A DNA stretch of 64,000 nucleotides from Crotalaria pallida (GCA_037953625.1 CM075650.1:2296501-2360500), one strand, 5' to 3'. Positions 45,501 to 57,901 are shown, numbered from the stretch's first letter. Translations and numbers: made by a program. The notes: generated from the letters alone by a model not told the origin.

Positions 45501-48500
45501 AGTTTACCCAGAAAATTAAAAACACCATTTTTAATTCTGAATCATTTGTTTAATGATTAAATAATAGTAATCCAAGGGATCTGGACTTAAAAGAAATTGA
45601 TTAATATAATTATACCGTTTGGATGACAAGACGTTGCTCGGGTGGCACGTTATATATTAACCAATTTCATTTAAGCTTAAAAATAATGCATTCATTCTGG
45701 AGTTTGGATGATAGATCGTTTATCATGTTTTAATAACATGAGGAGGGCCTCTGGGAGTGCCAATTGACAGCTCGCTTGATGACACGTTATGGTTGACGAC
45801 GTGGTCGGCTTAGTGGGATGCCGATATGGTTATACCGTTTGGATGACGGGCCGTTTGGATGACGGGAAATGCTCGGGTGGCATGGATTCCAAGCTTGTCG
45901 TGTACATTCTTGGTGAATGTACGAATGTTTTACACCTAGGAGTACAACGCACTGTTGAGTGTTGGATGAAGTAAAGGATGGACGTCAGAGAGTGACATAG
46001 AATGATGGAGATAGGCTTGAGAGCTAAGTTCATACATCATGCCACCCATTTAAACTAAGTTTGATAAATGAAATAAGTATGAGCATCTTACTTGCATCCT
46101 ATATCTGCTACATGCTAAGTGTGATTGTTGATTATTGCTGCATGTTTACATATTCATATTGCACATTTATTTATGCTCTATTGATTATGTGTATAGAATT
46201 GCTTACCCCTATGCCCTTGTAGGTGATGTCACGTTACATCGCTTGCATCGAGATCCGGCCACTTCCTAGTGGCATATGGATCTACGAGGACCATCGCGCG
46301 GTGTTCGAGGGGGAGGTAGAGGTTACCTTCTACCACCCTAACCCGCTGATTCGATTCCGTCCTCGTAGGTTTAGGATTCCCATCATATACACGATGCACG
46401 TACCACCTTTTTACACATATCACGGACCGCCTCCCACATGACCAGCTCGCTCTTATCACAGTTTCCGTTTTCGACCTACCCGCTCACACCCTTTTTCTTC
46501 AAGAGTCGTCCGCGAGGAGACTCCCCCTTCTGATCCGAGGAGCTCAGTTAGGGTCACACCATCTCCTGACCCTGTACCCAGTGGTAGGGTATCCTCTCCA
46601 TCGGATGAGATCGAGGAGGATCCTGTGGAGGACGAGAGTGGAGGCGAGCCAGTCGTTCATTCTACCGGGAGTGATTGGAGGGACGATGATCCCTAGGTGT
46701 GTGCATATGGTACATGATGAGGATCTGGGGATCCGATGTGGGGATGTTGTGGAGGAGATTCTGCTGCTGCCGCTGTTGATGATGATGATGTTTATTTCTG
46801 CTACCTGGAGACTGCTACTACTATCACTACTACTACTACTGCTGCCAGATCTATGTGACCATCTCTAGAGTTTCATATTTTTGATATGTATATTTTGTAG
46901 ATATGCTTTTGAGAGCTCTAGGGCTATGGTCTTACTTTTGATATAGATCTTTCATGATGGACTTGTGTATGGATCTTGGAGATATGACTTGGGACTATGT
47001 ACTCTATGACTTATTTATATGTAGGCATATTATGTTTATATTACAACTATACATAGTCTCACTATTTCCGCTTATTCTGATTTAAATTATTTAAAGAATT
47101 TGGCCACGATGAAAAGAGAATGGTATCCGTTCTGTGAAACGAAAGAATGGATGGCATCTCTTAATTTCTATTATGTAAATGTAATCTCAAAGTACCGATG
47201 CTATCTAGTTTGTGAAAAGGTTTTTGAAAACGCCAAATTCAACATAATGTTATAAACCGTATGAATTATTTCCTCCAAGAATTCCATGGTTTGGTTGTGC
47301 ACCCGCCTTGAAAGAGAAATTTTTATTTTTTTCAATTTCTATATAATAACAAGTCCATATATCTTTCCAAGTAATACATAATTATTGTAATATTTACTTG
47401 GTAAAAGAAGAGGGTGTCACACTGCTAACGGTGCGGGTTGACCATCATACTCATGATGTTCCCTTGGTCTGCCATCCTGATAGTCACGAAGAGTGACATG
47501 CCCCACATGCACGTCCAGACTCGTCCCTCGCAAAATGTGCCTGGGATCATCGATCTCCAACCGAGTATCTCCTCTCCATATCCAACCTTCAGGGACAACC
47601 ACCCATATTCCTCCTTGAAGAGGCCACATGTGAATCGCTACACGATATGCCATCTACCCGTTGCAATACCGGCAAATGCCAATACGACAACATGGTAGGA
47701 GAGAGTCAGTGTTCCGAACACTAACGGGTCGACCATGGGGTCTCAGGATAGACTCAATATAAAGATAGGCAAATAATAGAACATGACAATATAACCAGAA
47801 CAGTGTAATATAAACATGTAGCACAGTATCATCACATCATCATCATCATCATCATAATTGAACATGTTATACACATAAGCATATATGAATCACTTATAAA
47901 CAAAGCATATCATGGTATTCCAAATATATCAAAATCACAGCTCATTTCAATATAAATCACTGCACTTGGCATCACAAGCCTTTCAAGCATTCAAGTCTTA
48001 TCACAGTCTTTCTCAATCTTTCAGAAATTCACTTATACTTTCATTCTTTGAATCTTTCATCTTTCTTAAGTCTTATCAAATCGGTTCACTCAATGAGGCG
48101 GGGAAAAACAATCACTGAGGAAAATCAGTCAGCACACACGTCTACATCTCCTCGGTCATCCATCCAACCTAGTCGGAAGCTAACAGGAGTACAGGACCTT
48201 TACCATGCGGGCTTGACAGTTGTCTCAACAATCAAATGGCTCCAAGCCAGGAGAACTGTAGAAAATCGGGTACAGTCTCAAATTAAATCATATCATATAA
48301 TCAAGGCTCACTGTAGAAAAATCTGGTACAGTGGCAAAATCACAGAGCCCCGTTCCAGTCCCTCTCACTGTTCTAGATTTGCAATCAAGGGGGTGACAGT
48401 ACTATTTCTAGTTCGCGGTGCAGAACTTACCACGGTTTAGGACCCAGCCCCCACCACGTCTGGTATACCACATGTGGAGTTTGTTCTGCCTAGAAATATA

Positions 48501-51500
48501 CTCCAGGCTTCTTGACGTTCACCGTCCTTGCCCTCCCCTCATGCAATCTCCACCTGAGTATCCGCAGATAACCATGGTATCTTCCTCTCCACTACTTCGC
48601 ACTCATCACTCACCGCTTATGTTAGAGTCTTTTAAAGTCTTTTAAATTCTTTAATTAACCTAAGGTCGTCTCGTCCTTGATTCATCCCTTCGACAAGTCA
48701 CGACCACTAAGGGTTAAATCCGTTCCCCAAAATAATCACATATCTCTTTCACTTTCAATAGCCACTTGGCATCACAGCACATCAACCGTTCCCGAAGGAA
48801 AATCTCATAAATCTCTTGTATTCTCTTGATACTTGACAATCATCATCAATCTTGAGTCCTTGAGTACAACCTCAGCATCATAAGCACAAGCTCCTCATCA
48901 TGAGCACAATCTCAATATCATAAGCTCAATCTCAGCATCTTTGCTCAATTTCAATATCATCAACACAATCTCCGCGTCATCGCTCAATCTCAATATCATC
49001 AGCACCATCTCAGCATCATCGCTCAACTGATCATCCTCGGATCTCAACACTTTATCATCTTTCTTTAAACTTTTCAATTAATCTCAAGCCTTATTCTTTT
49101 CTCATGATTCACATTACCACACATAACAACAACCAGAGTTCCAGACAGAATAACAATATACTCAACAACATTAATACAGTGAATTCAGATACATAACGAA
49201 CTAATCATGTATTACAATTAACTGAGCATATAAACAGTTAGCATTTTAACATATCACATAAATCTCAACAATTATCACAATCCATGTATTCGATCTATAG
49301 GCCACCACGTCGTGGGTTCACAGCACTCTCACCTCTTAATCCAGCGGATGAATTGCCTTGTCCTTGATGATCTCTCGCTTTTCCTTGCGATTCCGTTCCA
49401 CCGTCTAAAGAATACCTCGTATTTTAAAAATACGTTTGCGTCAAAATTTATTTCAAATGAAATACATCACTTTATTCTTCTTTACTCAAGATAGAAAAAG
49501 CTCTTATTTCTTTTCATCACTTTCTTTAAAATACAACACTTGTCAAAACAATTCCACTCTTTTCTTGCACTTGAAATTCTTAAAAATCCTTTGAAAATTC
49601 ATAATAATATAAATTGAACAATCAATTTAAGTGGCTGTATGCAATCGGTCCACCCACACTTTTATTTCTTTAAACACCGAAAAATCAATACTTTTCAATC
49701 TAGCTTTTGTTATTTCAAGTGGTACTTAAAATTCATACTTTTTATCAATCGGAAACACTTTTAAAATGGAAATACCTTAAGAATGATTTTTTGGACAGCA
49801 AAGAAATATAATCAAAACCATTGAAAATTCTCCTTGAAATAACTAAACTCATTCACTCATTTTCTTACCAAAACCGAATTGAAAGAAAACAACCACAACA
49901 CAATTTCAAATAATTTAACTTAAAATTAACCCATAAAACATACTCATTACTTCATGTCACTTCATGAAAAAGAATCCTAGTGTAGTTAGCATGCATTGGC
50001 CGAATACTCATCATGACAAAGACAAGGTTTTTGGTTAATTTTTCAACATGCAAAGATTAAGATTCATGAATCAAATCATGCACTTTCTTACACAAAATTT
50101 TAAAATTATCATTTCCTTTTTAAAGTACTAAACCGAATCATCATCACCACTTCAAACCAAGTTTTCATTTTAAATCTCTTGCATGCACTTTAAAAATCCT
50201 TAAATCAAGAAGAAATCAATATGCATGTGCTTTCTCTTGAGAAACAAAACATGATCTCTTGGTTCTAGGCTTAAACCGAATGCACATCATCATAAATCAA
50301 GGTTTAATCTTTAAATCCTTAACATACAAGAACATAAATTGCATAAATCAAGCTCTCTTTGAACCGAAAATCATTTTTAAAAGCTTGTTTCCTTGGTTCT
50401 TGGCAAAACCGTGACATGCATTGAGAAAGATTAAAGCTTTTGTTCAAAAACAACATGCATGACTTCAAGATCAAAGCTTTTTCATAGATCAAGACGTTTA
50501 AGTACATAAATCAACTTTTCCAAGCATAAAACTAACATGCAACTACTTAGATCAAATTAAAAAGCATCAAGACCTAATCTCCTAGTCATGGCCGAATCAC
50601 ATAGCTCATGATTTAGTGTTTTACAAGTTCATTTAACTCTTAAAAATTCAAGATCAAGGTATATTCAACACATGCAACCATCATTAAACTACAAAATCAA
50701 ACATGCAAGAAGAAAAGAAATTTTACAAAGCTTAGAAATCAAACTAACTCCAATACTTCTAGGATCTTCGAACACACCAAGAAAGAAAATGATCTTCAAG
50801 CTTCTCACTCTTTGATCTTCAAGAAAATCCTTGAGTTTTGGCTTGAACTCCTTCTTCTTCCTTCTTCTTCACTCTCGGCCACTCTCTCTCTCTCTCTAAG
50901 AGCTTAATGGACTTCTTAGAGTTGTGTTTAGAATGAAGGGAAATGAAATGAAAATGAGTGAAATGAACTAAGGGCCATGCCTTATATAGACGAACCGTGA
51001 GCTTACTCTTTTGCCCTTGGAAATTCGGTTATGTGTGAGTGTGTGAGGGGTAGTTTTGGTACTTCAATTTGTTGCATGGTTTAGGTCTTATCAACCTAGA
51101 CAAAGAAGAGTAAATTAAGGCACTCATCTCAATTCCTATTGGTTGACTTTTCCTCTTAATTCACACTCTTCCACTAATCTAATTCCTATATGGTTCTAAA
51201 TTAACCTATAAACTCCTTGTCTTAAAATAAAATCCTAAGCATACACATTCATGGCCAAACCGTACACACATACACATACACACATAGGAAATAAATTTTT
51301 TCTCATAAAATTACTCATGTATAAAAATCACAATTTCTTTAAAACATAAAAATATTAAATACATAATCGTTTCTCAAAAACTCAACTTTAAAACTCATAG
51401 TATCATTCCATAAAAACCATTCCTTTAAAATCATTCACCACTTTGAAATCATGAAATAAGAAATTCATTCAAAGAAACACTCTTTCAAAAACACTTTCTC

Positions 51501-51560
51501 AAAAATAAATCTCTTTATTGCTTAAAATAATACGAGGATTTTGACGGATGTCACATTATA

Positions 51561-51795
51561 TAGGAGGAAGAATGTCTCACCCAGATGCTTGATGAAAGTA
51601 GACTTAAAGAGGGCTTATGACAGTGTAAATTGGGAATTTATTCAGAGAAGTATGGAGGCTCTGAAATTTCCAGAGAAGTTTGTCAAATGGGTCATGATGT
51701 GTGTCAAGTCAGTATCCTTCATATTGGTCATTAATGGCAATGTGCATGGCAGATTCTTCAGCACTAGAGGTTTGAGACAAGGAGGGTGAGGAACT
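51561..51795 (+). pseudogene. LINE reverse transcriptase, continued after LTR insertion
   Basis: Removing the insertion and one copy of TTATA keeps the reading frame with the part ending at 43329. It contains the palm motif KVDLKRAYDSVNWEF and the start of GLRQG, where the sequence becomes unrelated (about 51790). The catalytic YADD and everything downstream are missing. Confidence 0.85.
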
Positions 51796-51922
51796 TCATT
51801 AAAGTATACAAGGTAGTGACATATCTCTAAGTGTCAAACTGATGGCCTGATTTGAATATAATAGCAAATTGATAGCTAATAATAGATACGAATAGACTAA
51901 GATATAATAAATAGATATGAAC

Positions 51923-53399
51923 TGTGACACCCTACTTTAAATTCTACCTTGATTTCCCAATATAGAATTAGTTACTTAAAAAATTGTTTCATTAATTCAA
52001 TTATTTAGAAAATTCTCCGTAGAATTGGACAGAGTTTACTTGTTTTTAGGACTTTGCCAAAATATAGTTTTCTTGTAAAACCTGTATTAACATATTGATA
52101 ACATCAACAGAAAAGCCCACAAGGCACAGTGCATCATCATGCATATATTTACATAATTTCCAAAATATAAACAAGTGTTTGATTAGTTTTAACTTCCCAA
52201 AATAACTCCTTTCCCAGAAGGAGGAGTCCCGGGCCAACCCTGTGCTACATCCTAGCACCTAAAATAGATATTTACATTTTTACAAATGAGTCACAACATC
52301 ATCAAACCTAAAATAAATGGCGCAAGACATGAGACATGTCCTACTACTACTACTATTTACACTCCGCGACGGGGAGTGTACTCTTGCTCGGCCTACAACG
52401 GTGTACGCTCAGTCTCGGTACCTGTATAAAAACAACAAGGAGGTGAGCATTACACAATACTTAGAAAATAATCTCTAAAGAGTCATATTAATATACCAAG
52501 CCCAACATATTTATAGCAAATAAATCATATCACAACAATCACATTCAATTTCATGTTTTCATTCTCATTTATATTTCTTAACTCATTTACTTTTCTTTCT
52601 GTTTCTTTTTACTCACTTTTCTTTTCCCTTTGTTTTTCCCCATTAGGACATTTACACCAATTAGGATGTTTTCACCCAATAGGACGTTTTCACCTATTAG
52701 GACGTTTATCACTATCTGGACGTTTGAGAATCCATTAGGACCTTTAATACCCGCCAGGACCTTTCTTATTCCTTTATCACTTTTAGCCCTTCATGTCTTT
52801 TACATGATTCTACTTTTATTATTTTTAATGGAGCATAATGATCCATAGTGACACAGTTTACACCTAACAGGACCTTTTTTTTCACCTGATGGGACGTTTG
52901 CACCTAACAACACCTTTGCACCTACTGAAACATTTGCACGCACCTAACAAGACTTTTGTACCTAATAGGGTGTGTCACCCAATCAGATCATTATTTAGCG
53001 CCATAATTTATAGGCCCACATGGCCTTATACTCTTTCTTTCCTCATGATTTACTTTTCTTCTTTCTTTCTTTTCATTTATATAGTTTATCATAACTTATT
53101 CCACTATTCAAGGTTATCAACTAACTTTGAGTTATTGTGAGCATTCACTCATCACATATTCATTTTAAAACCCTCTTGCACATCAACACAATTATCATCA
53201 CACACATTACATAACAACATATAATATACACATATTTTCACACACACACACAAGTGGGTTCACCTCATTTATTTTCATATTTGACTTATTAATAGTATCA
53301 ACTACCCTAAGGTTCCTTAATATATAAATATATATATCCCTCTAACCTTAGCTACCACTATATTCACCTTAGAACTTATTCCTTAAATAAGGTTAATAC
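51923..53399 (-). mobile_element. LTR of the 14.9-kb family, minus strand, 3' portion
   Basis: On the plus strand it starts TGTGACACCC at 51923. The minus-strand end matches the 14897 LTR: acceptor TTTTTATACAG|GTACCGAG at 52422, then words like 'gcgtacacc' and 'ggccgagca'. Its remaining part lies at 56057-56540, across the nested solo LTR. Imperfect repeats with ATTAGGAC(G/C)TTT and CACC occupy 52640-52990 in the putative intron. Confidence 0.75.
52640..52990. repeat. minisatellite-like array of about 20-28 bp units
   Basis: At least ten imperfect units of the type CACC(N)ATTAGGAC(G/A/C)TTT. Some contain short self-complementary words (CCTATTAGG, CCTAACAGG), but stems are weak compared with the other arrays. 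Confidence 0.6.
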
Positions 53400-53464
53400 T
53401 GTAAGGTCCAGGTATTTTAAATAAGTAAAACAAAATATTAATTTTTATGATTTTTGGTTAGAAT

Positions 53465-53635
53465 ACTCGAGTATTTGAGGAAGACTCGAGTATTGTAACT
53501 AGCTGTTAGGAAAATTTGAATTTTTAGTTGGAATACTCTAGTATTGGTTGGGAGACTCGAGTATTCAGTAGTGTTGTTGAGTGTTTTGAAGCTGGTGCGT
53601 CAGCAATACTCGAGTATTGTCCAAAATACTCGAGT
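53465..53635. repeat. three ACTCGAGT pairs in U3
   Basis: Starts 53465/53484, 53535/53555 (first ACTCTAGT) and 53608/53628; spacing 19-20 bp, all upstream of the TATA motif. Confidence 0.9.
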
Positions 53636-54689
53636 AGTTCGAGCAGTGGTGCTGAGTCTATAAGTCGGTTTTGATTCAAAACTCGCACCAAAACGCGTTT
53701 TCTCTTGGTTCCAAGCATATAGCTGGACATTTCTTCGTAGGAGGGTAATCTTAGGCTATAAATAGGGGCTTGGGGAAGCTAGAAACCCATTCAATTCTCG
53801 CAAACCCGAATTCCCCTTCCTCATTTCCTCTGTTTTCTGGTGCTGACTTTGATCAGTTCTTTCTCCCTCAATTCTCACCCAATTTCCCTGAGACCAAGAC
53901 ACAAACTGAAGTTCTAATTCCCCTCTTGAATTAGAACCAATAACCACACGAAATAACCTCCTGTGGAGCTAGTTCTGGGCAATCGAAGTTGAGTCTCCAA
54001 AGCTGTAAAAACAGAGCAAGTTTCAGTGTCAAACACCCTTCTTCTTTGAATTGGTTTGGTAAATCCAGGAACCCATTTGATTCCAAACTTGTTTCTAATT
54101 AAAGTTAGCATTCCCTAGTTGCTTAAGCTAACTTGTTTCATTCTTTTTCATGCCTTATTCATGGTGAAATCAATGGCCAAAGTCAGCTAGTGCAAGTTGT
54201 CTTGCACCGGTGCAGAAACTCAAATCGTGATTCAGTTCCTTTTCTCCTCAACCAATCATCCCTTTAGCCACTCTAAGGTAAGGGAGAAGTTACCTAATCG
54301 CTAGAATAGTATTTAACAAGCTAAATTCACAGGAACCATTGGTGGTTTATTGGTCAACGTAGCTTGAAATGGGAATCTGACATGGAGGTCAGAAACTCAT
54401 GGTTTTTATGTTCAAACAAGTTTAATGGAACCTAATGATGCTCACTGGATTGATTTTCGAACTTAAAATCAAGTGAAAATAAAATTCATATGTTAAAATG
54501 GACTTTTTCTATATTTTTGTGCAATCTGTGATTTGATGTTGTTATCTGTTGATTTGAAGTTATTTGGTATGTACAACATGTTTATTTGATGTATATTAAC
54601 TTCTGTTTGATGCAGAATTGACGTAAAAGTATAAGAATCACAAATTGGTGCATATAATGCAGAAAACTGGTGCTGTTGCAGTAAAAAAG

Positions 54690-54809
54690 ACTCGAGTATT
54701 TTGAGAAAGACTCGAGTATTCTGGAAAATTGATGAACGACTCGAGTATTTCTTCGAGTACTCGAGTATTTTGGTATGAACTACTCGAGTAGTTCATGAAC
54801 TACTCGAGT
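54690..54809. repeat. three ACTCGAGT pairs in putative intron
   Basis: Starts 54690/54710, 54739/54759 and 54782/54802; spacing is 20 bp in all three. Confidence 0.9.
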
Positions 54810-55325
54810 AGTCTGATCAATTTTCAGAAACACTTATTTTCTTAAAGTTTTCTTATAATTATCTCGTTTAATATTATAATATCTTAATCCCGTTGGTTGA
54901 TAAATATCCTCGAGGTGTCCTACTGGAATTTTATTCAGTGGTCGATTATTTCCCTACAGGAGTCCCAACGGAAGTGCGTACACCCATTTGGTTGATATGA
55001 ACCCTAGATGTCCCAGTGAAAGTTTTATTCACTTGGTTGATATTTTTCTATGGGAGTCCCAATGGGGTCGTTGCAATTACCATCACAAAGTGGCTGGGCC
55101 GCTGATGAGCTTTTCTTGGAATTAATAAATGGAATTAGTCAAACCATCACAAAGGGCTAGGCCGCTGATGGCCCTTTTTCTGAAAGCAACAGCACCAGCT
55201 AAAAGAAAAGTTAAAGATGGATTAAAAGAGGAAATGAGGGGTTTATGTCCTTGATGGAAAGATAACGAATCAATAATGAGAATTGGTAATAAATTATGTT
55301 GATTGATCCAGTTTGTTGGAGCTTA

Positions 55326-55499
55326 TCACGCTGTCGGTCGTGAAGGAAACAATGATGAGGAATTAGTAATAAAGATTATTAATGAAATTATGATTGCATT
55401 CATGCATTGATTGCTCCAGCTTGTTGAGATGCCATCGCGCTATCTGTCGCACCCGCTGACTGTCGGGAATGGTCGAGCTTACTCCGCTGTCTGTCGGAG
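55326..55499. repeat. hairpin array with CTGTCTGT-type loop
   Basis: Loop CTGTCGGT, CTATCTGT, CTGACTGT or CTGTCTGT (8 nt) is closed by TCACG/CGTGA (55326-55343), GCG/CGC (55437-55450), CCCG/CGGG (55452-55467) and CTCCG/CGGAG (55482-55499). Stem sequence changes while pairing is kept. Confidence 0.8.
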
Positions 55500-56056
55500 G
55501 AGGCTTTCCTCCAAGTTGTGATGCCCCGGGAAATTGTTGAGATAAGCATGCATCATGCCATTAACAATAAGATCAATTGTTTGGATAAAAAGGGGTTTGA
55601 CATGTGTATATGCATTGGTAAATTGTTACTACTTGAAATACTTGTGTTTGTTTTTTTAGCCCCTGTTATTTATTATTCGCTTTAACGTGATTATCTATGA
55701 CTTACTCCCTTGTTGCCCTTGTAGGTAATGAAGGTCCTGTTTTCACAGAAGGGGAGTAGGAACGACAAGGGATATGAGATTCCCTTCCCGACCATTGGAG
55801 TTGAGAACCATGCTCTGGGTTACGATTAGTGTCTTGAGTTGCTCAGAGTCTATTTGTTATTTGAATAAATTAGTTTGAACTATTATGTTTTTATTATTTG
55901 AGTTAAGTTTTGTTGTTTTGCTTCTGCACTAGATATTACTCGAAAAATTTCTTCTACATTTGAAGAATAAGGTTTTGAAATTTATTTGAGAAAAAATATT
56001 TTCTATTTAATTATAATAAATAAATCAAGGTTAGGGAGTCAGGATGTTACAAATAC

Positions 56057-56540
56057 CCCCTCCTTACCTCGAATGAAGAGAGAGATAAGGAACCTCAAAA
56101 CCCTAGTCTTTCTCCTTTGCCCTAGACTCCTTTAGAGCTTGAACCTCCTAAGCTTGGCTTGCAACCTTAATAGAGCCACTAAGATATGAGTAGGAACCTT
56201 GTCTAATGGAGAGTGTGATGGGGGAAGAGATTTCTCCCATACTCGTTCTTGAGAGCTTTAAGGCATGAAAGGGAAAGTGTCTTCATGACGATCAAGAGCT
56301 ATAGAGAGTAAACTTGGATATGATGATAATGGTGATGATGATGGGGTTAGATCTTAGGGCTTGGTGATGGTGGTAGTGCTCTTGAGACTTGGAGGAAGAA
56401 GGAATCAAAGAAGAAGAAGAAGAAGTGTTTATGAGTTATGGAAATGGAATGAGTCTTTTGTTATAATTTTATGTGGTGTGGGTGCAATAGCTTCCTCAAG
56501 AAGCTTGCCTTAACAGGCAACTCGTGGCCTCCAAATACAT
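56057..56540 (-). mobile_element. LTR of the 14.9-kb family, minus strand, 5' portion (truncated)
   Basis: Continuation of 51923-53399. The minus strand shows the donor ATTCGAG|GTAAGGAGG at 56067, preceded by a GA/CT-rich leader. No LTR start is found to the right, so U3 seems lost near 56540. Confidence 0.65.
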
Positions 56541-57012
56541 CTTAATATTATATTTATTTTTGGTTAATTTATATATATTTTGTTCTTTTTGCTTCCTGAA
56601 ACCATGTCTGTACCTCATTTTTTTCCACAACTACAACTTAATTAGCTTCTTATTGTATTAAAATATTCTACGTTCTTTTTACTTCAGAAATGACATATAA
56701 AATGCAATTTGTCTTGACAATATTAAAAAAAAGTAAATCATTGAACTCGAAATTTTCCCAAGGGAAAGAAATTACGCAAATTTAGAATTATTTATCAACT
56801 CACTTTTTCTTTTATATTTTTTTTGTTTTGTTTAAAAATAGGACACATTGCGAAAAAAAAAACTCTAAATTCTTGGAACAAACCTTTGAATTTATTGTAA
56901 GTATGACGGTTAATACAACTATAAAAAACGTTAGATGAATTGAAGACAAATCAAAAGGGAAGGAAGGAGGAAAAAGAAACACCAAACAAGTTAGTTAAAG
57001 AGAGCAAAGAAA
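56541..57012 (+). promoter_or_regulatory. upstream region of the cysteine-rich peptide gene
   Basis: AT-rich. A TATA-like CTATAAAAAAC lies at 56919-56929, about 85 bp before the start codon, followed by an A/G-rich leader. Nothing else is recognisable. Confidence 0.5.
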
Positions 57013-57474
57013 ATGGAAAACAAAAATAATGTTAAATTTTTGATTGTTTGCCTTGTTGTCCTTGTAGCTCTTCAAATGACTATGGTTGAATCTAATCACG
57101 ATGTTGCTGCCTCGGCCTGCCATAAAAAATGCCAAGATGAATGCAATAATTGGAAATGGGTATGTCGAATGAAATGTGATAGTGAATGTGACCCACAGAG
57201 CCCTGAAGAAAAAAAATGTAAGTTAATTTGCTTCCATGTATTTTATCGTAAAAACTATTTCGTAGTAACTATCGATTTTGTTTTCCCAAAAACTTTGTTT
57301 CGGTCGTTTTTTTAAACTATGTCACATTAATCTCATTATTTTATATTTTCTTTTCCAGTTAACAATTTTTTTTTTGTAATATATCAGCTGCAGGTGCTAA
57401 AAATTGAAAGGAAATATAACATTTAATAAAATTGCTTAAATATTTAAATATTACATTATGAGTAAATTAGATGC

Positions 57475-57512
<38 letters not shown>

Positions 57513-57901
57513 AAATATATAACATTTTTTAAGAGTAAATCTTCAATCTGATCATCTAAAGATATATTTGCTATTCATATTAGTCCTCCAAATAAAATGT
57601 TGATGAAATGAGTCCTAGAAGTTTAAAATGTTTGGAGATCATGTAAATCTTTTGAGAGAAAAAGTTTACCTTATTTGGTGGCCATTTATATTTTAGGAAA
57701 CTATGTTGGTTGCTATTTTTTTTTTTGCGGATGACGTACTTGGTTGCAATTTAAATTTACATATTATTTATTATAATAATTTTAATTTGTGAATGGTGTA
57801 TCTGTATAATGCATTTGCCTACAGTTGTTGATTGGGTGCAAACAAAGGTGGAGTCCCCTCGCGAGAATTTGAAAAAACTTTATCCTGAACTATACAATTA
57901 A
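57013..57901 (+). CDS. secreted cysteine-rich peptide, two exons
   Basis: Exon 1 is 57013-57217; the donor AAT|GTAAGTT is strong. With the acceptor CCTACAG|TT at 57824, exon 2 is 57825-57901 and the product has 93 residues. The first 27 or so residues are a hydrophobic signal peptide (KFLIVCLVVLVALQMTMV). The mature part has six cysteines, C36-x3-C40-x3-C44-x6-C51-x3-C55-x3-C59, two CxxxCxxxC modules that could form a disulphide-linked helical hairpin. This resembles plant antimicrobial/defence peptides (thionin-like or alpha-hairpinin-like), but I cannot assign the family firmly. An alternative acceptor ATATCAG at 57387 would give a shorter C-terminus (stop 57405-57407). The intron contains a (TA)n tract at about 57480-57510. 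The start is the first ATG after the A-rich leader. Confidence 0.68.

Larger units (their letters stand above)
43851..47421 (+). mobile_element. solo LTR nested in solo LTR, ACTCGAGT type
   Basis: 3571 bp, ends TGTAACACCCC..GGGTGTCACA, exact 5-bp duplication CTGCT (43846-43850 and 47422-47426). U3 has one ACTCGAGT pair (44113-44142); TATA-like TCTATTTAAG is at 44271-44280. Donor GAGAG|GTAAGGGG is at 44766 and acceptor CCCTTGTAG|GT at 46222. The putative intron carries six ACTCGAGT pairs (45177-45500) and then hairpins such as GTACATTC/GAATGTAC (45902-45922), ATGATA/TATCAT (45708-45726) and TCGGC/GCCGA (45805-45824). The downstream exon-like part (46223-46860) has open frames but no recognised domain. 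Confidence 0.87.
43330..51555 (-). mobile_element. solo LTR (about 4.65 kb without nested element) inside LINE
   Basis: Plus-strand ends are TGTAACATCCCG..GGATGTCACA, and the exact 5-bp duplication TTATA lies at 43325-43329 and 51556-51560. Orientation is minus: a TATA motif (CTATATAAGG on the minus strand) lies at 50981-50990, with U3 from 51555. No internal region, PBS or second LTR is present, hence a solo LTR. Downstream of the TATA are GA/CT-rich leader and AT-rich sequence with 'atcatc..ctcaatctca' minisatellite-like repeats (about 48890-49030). It is split by a second solo LTR at 43851-47421. Confidence 0.85.
53400..56051 (+). mobile_element. solo LTR (2652 bp), ACTCGAGT type
   Basis: Ends TGTAAGGTCC..GGATGTTACA, exact 5-bp duplication AATAC (53395-53399 and 56052-56056). 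U3 carries three ACTCGAGT pairs; TATA motif CTATAAATAG is at 53757-53766. Donor CTAAG|GTAAGGG is at 54278 and acceptor CCCTTGTAG|GT at 55724. The intron-like part has three more pairs (54690-54809), repeats of the type 'gttgataa..gtcc(c/t)a' (54890-55075) and four hairpins with a CTGTCTGT-like loop (55326-55499). Confidence 0.88.

Noticed and set aside
46223..46868. ORFs of 72-96 codons in the 3' exon-like part of the 43851 LTR
   Set aside because: Shadow frames on both strands of a non-coding LTR; no gag- or pol-like motif.
43851..47421. DNA transposon, because of near-perfect terminal inverted decamers TGTAACACCC/GGGTGTCACA
   Set aside because: LTRs also end in short inverted repeats TG..CA. 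The 5-bp duplication, TATA, and close layout match to LTRs with PBS in this window favour a solo LTR.
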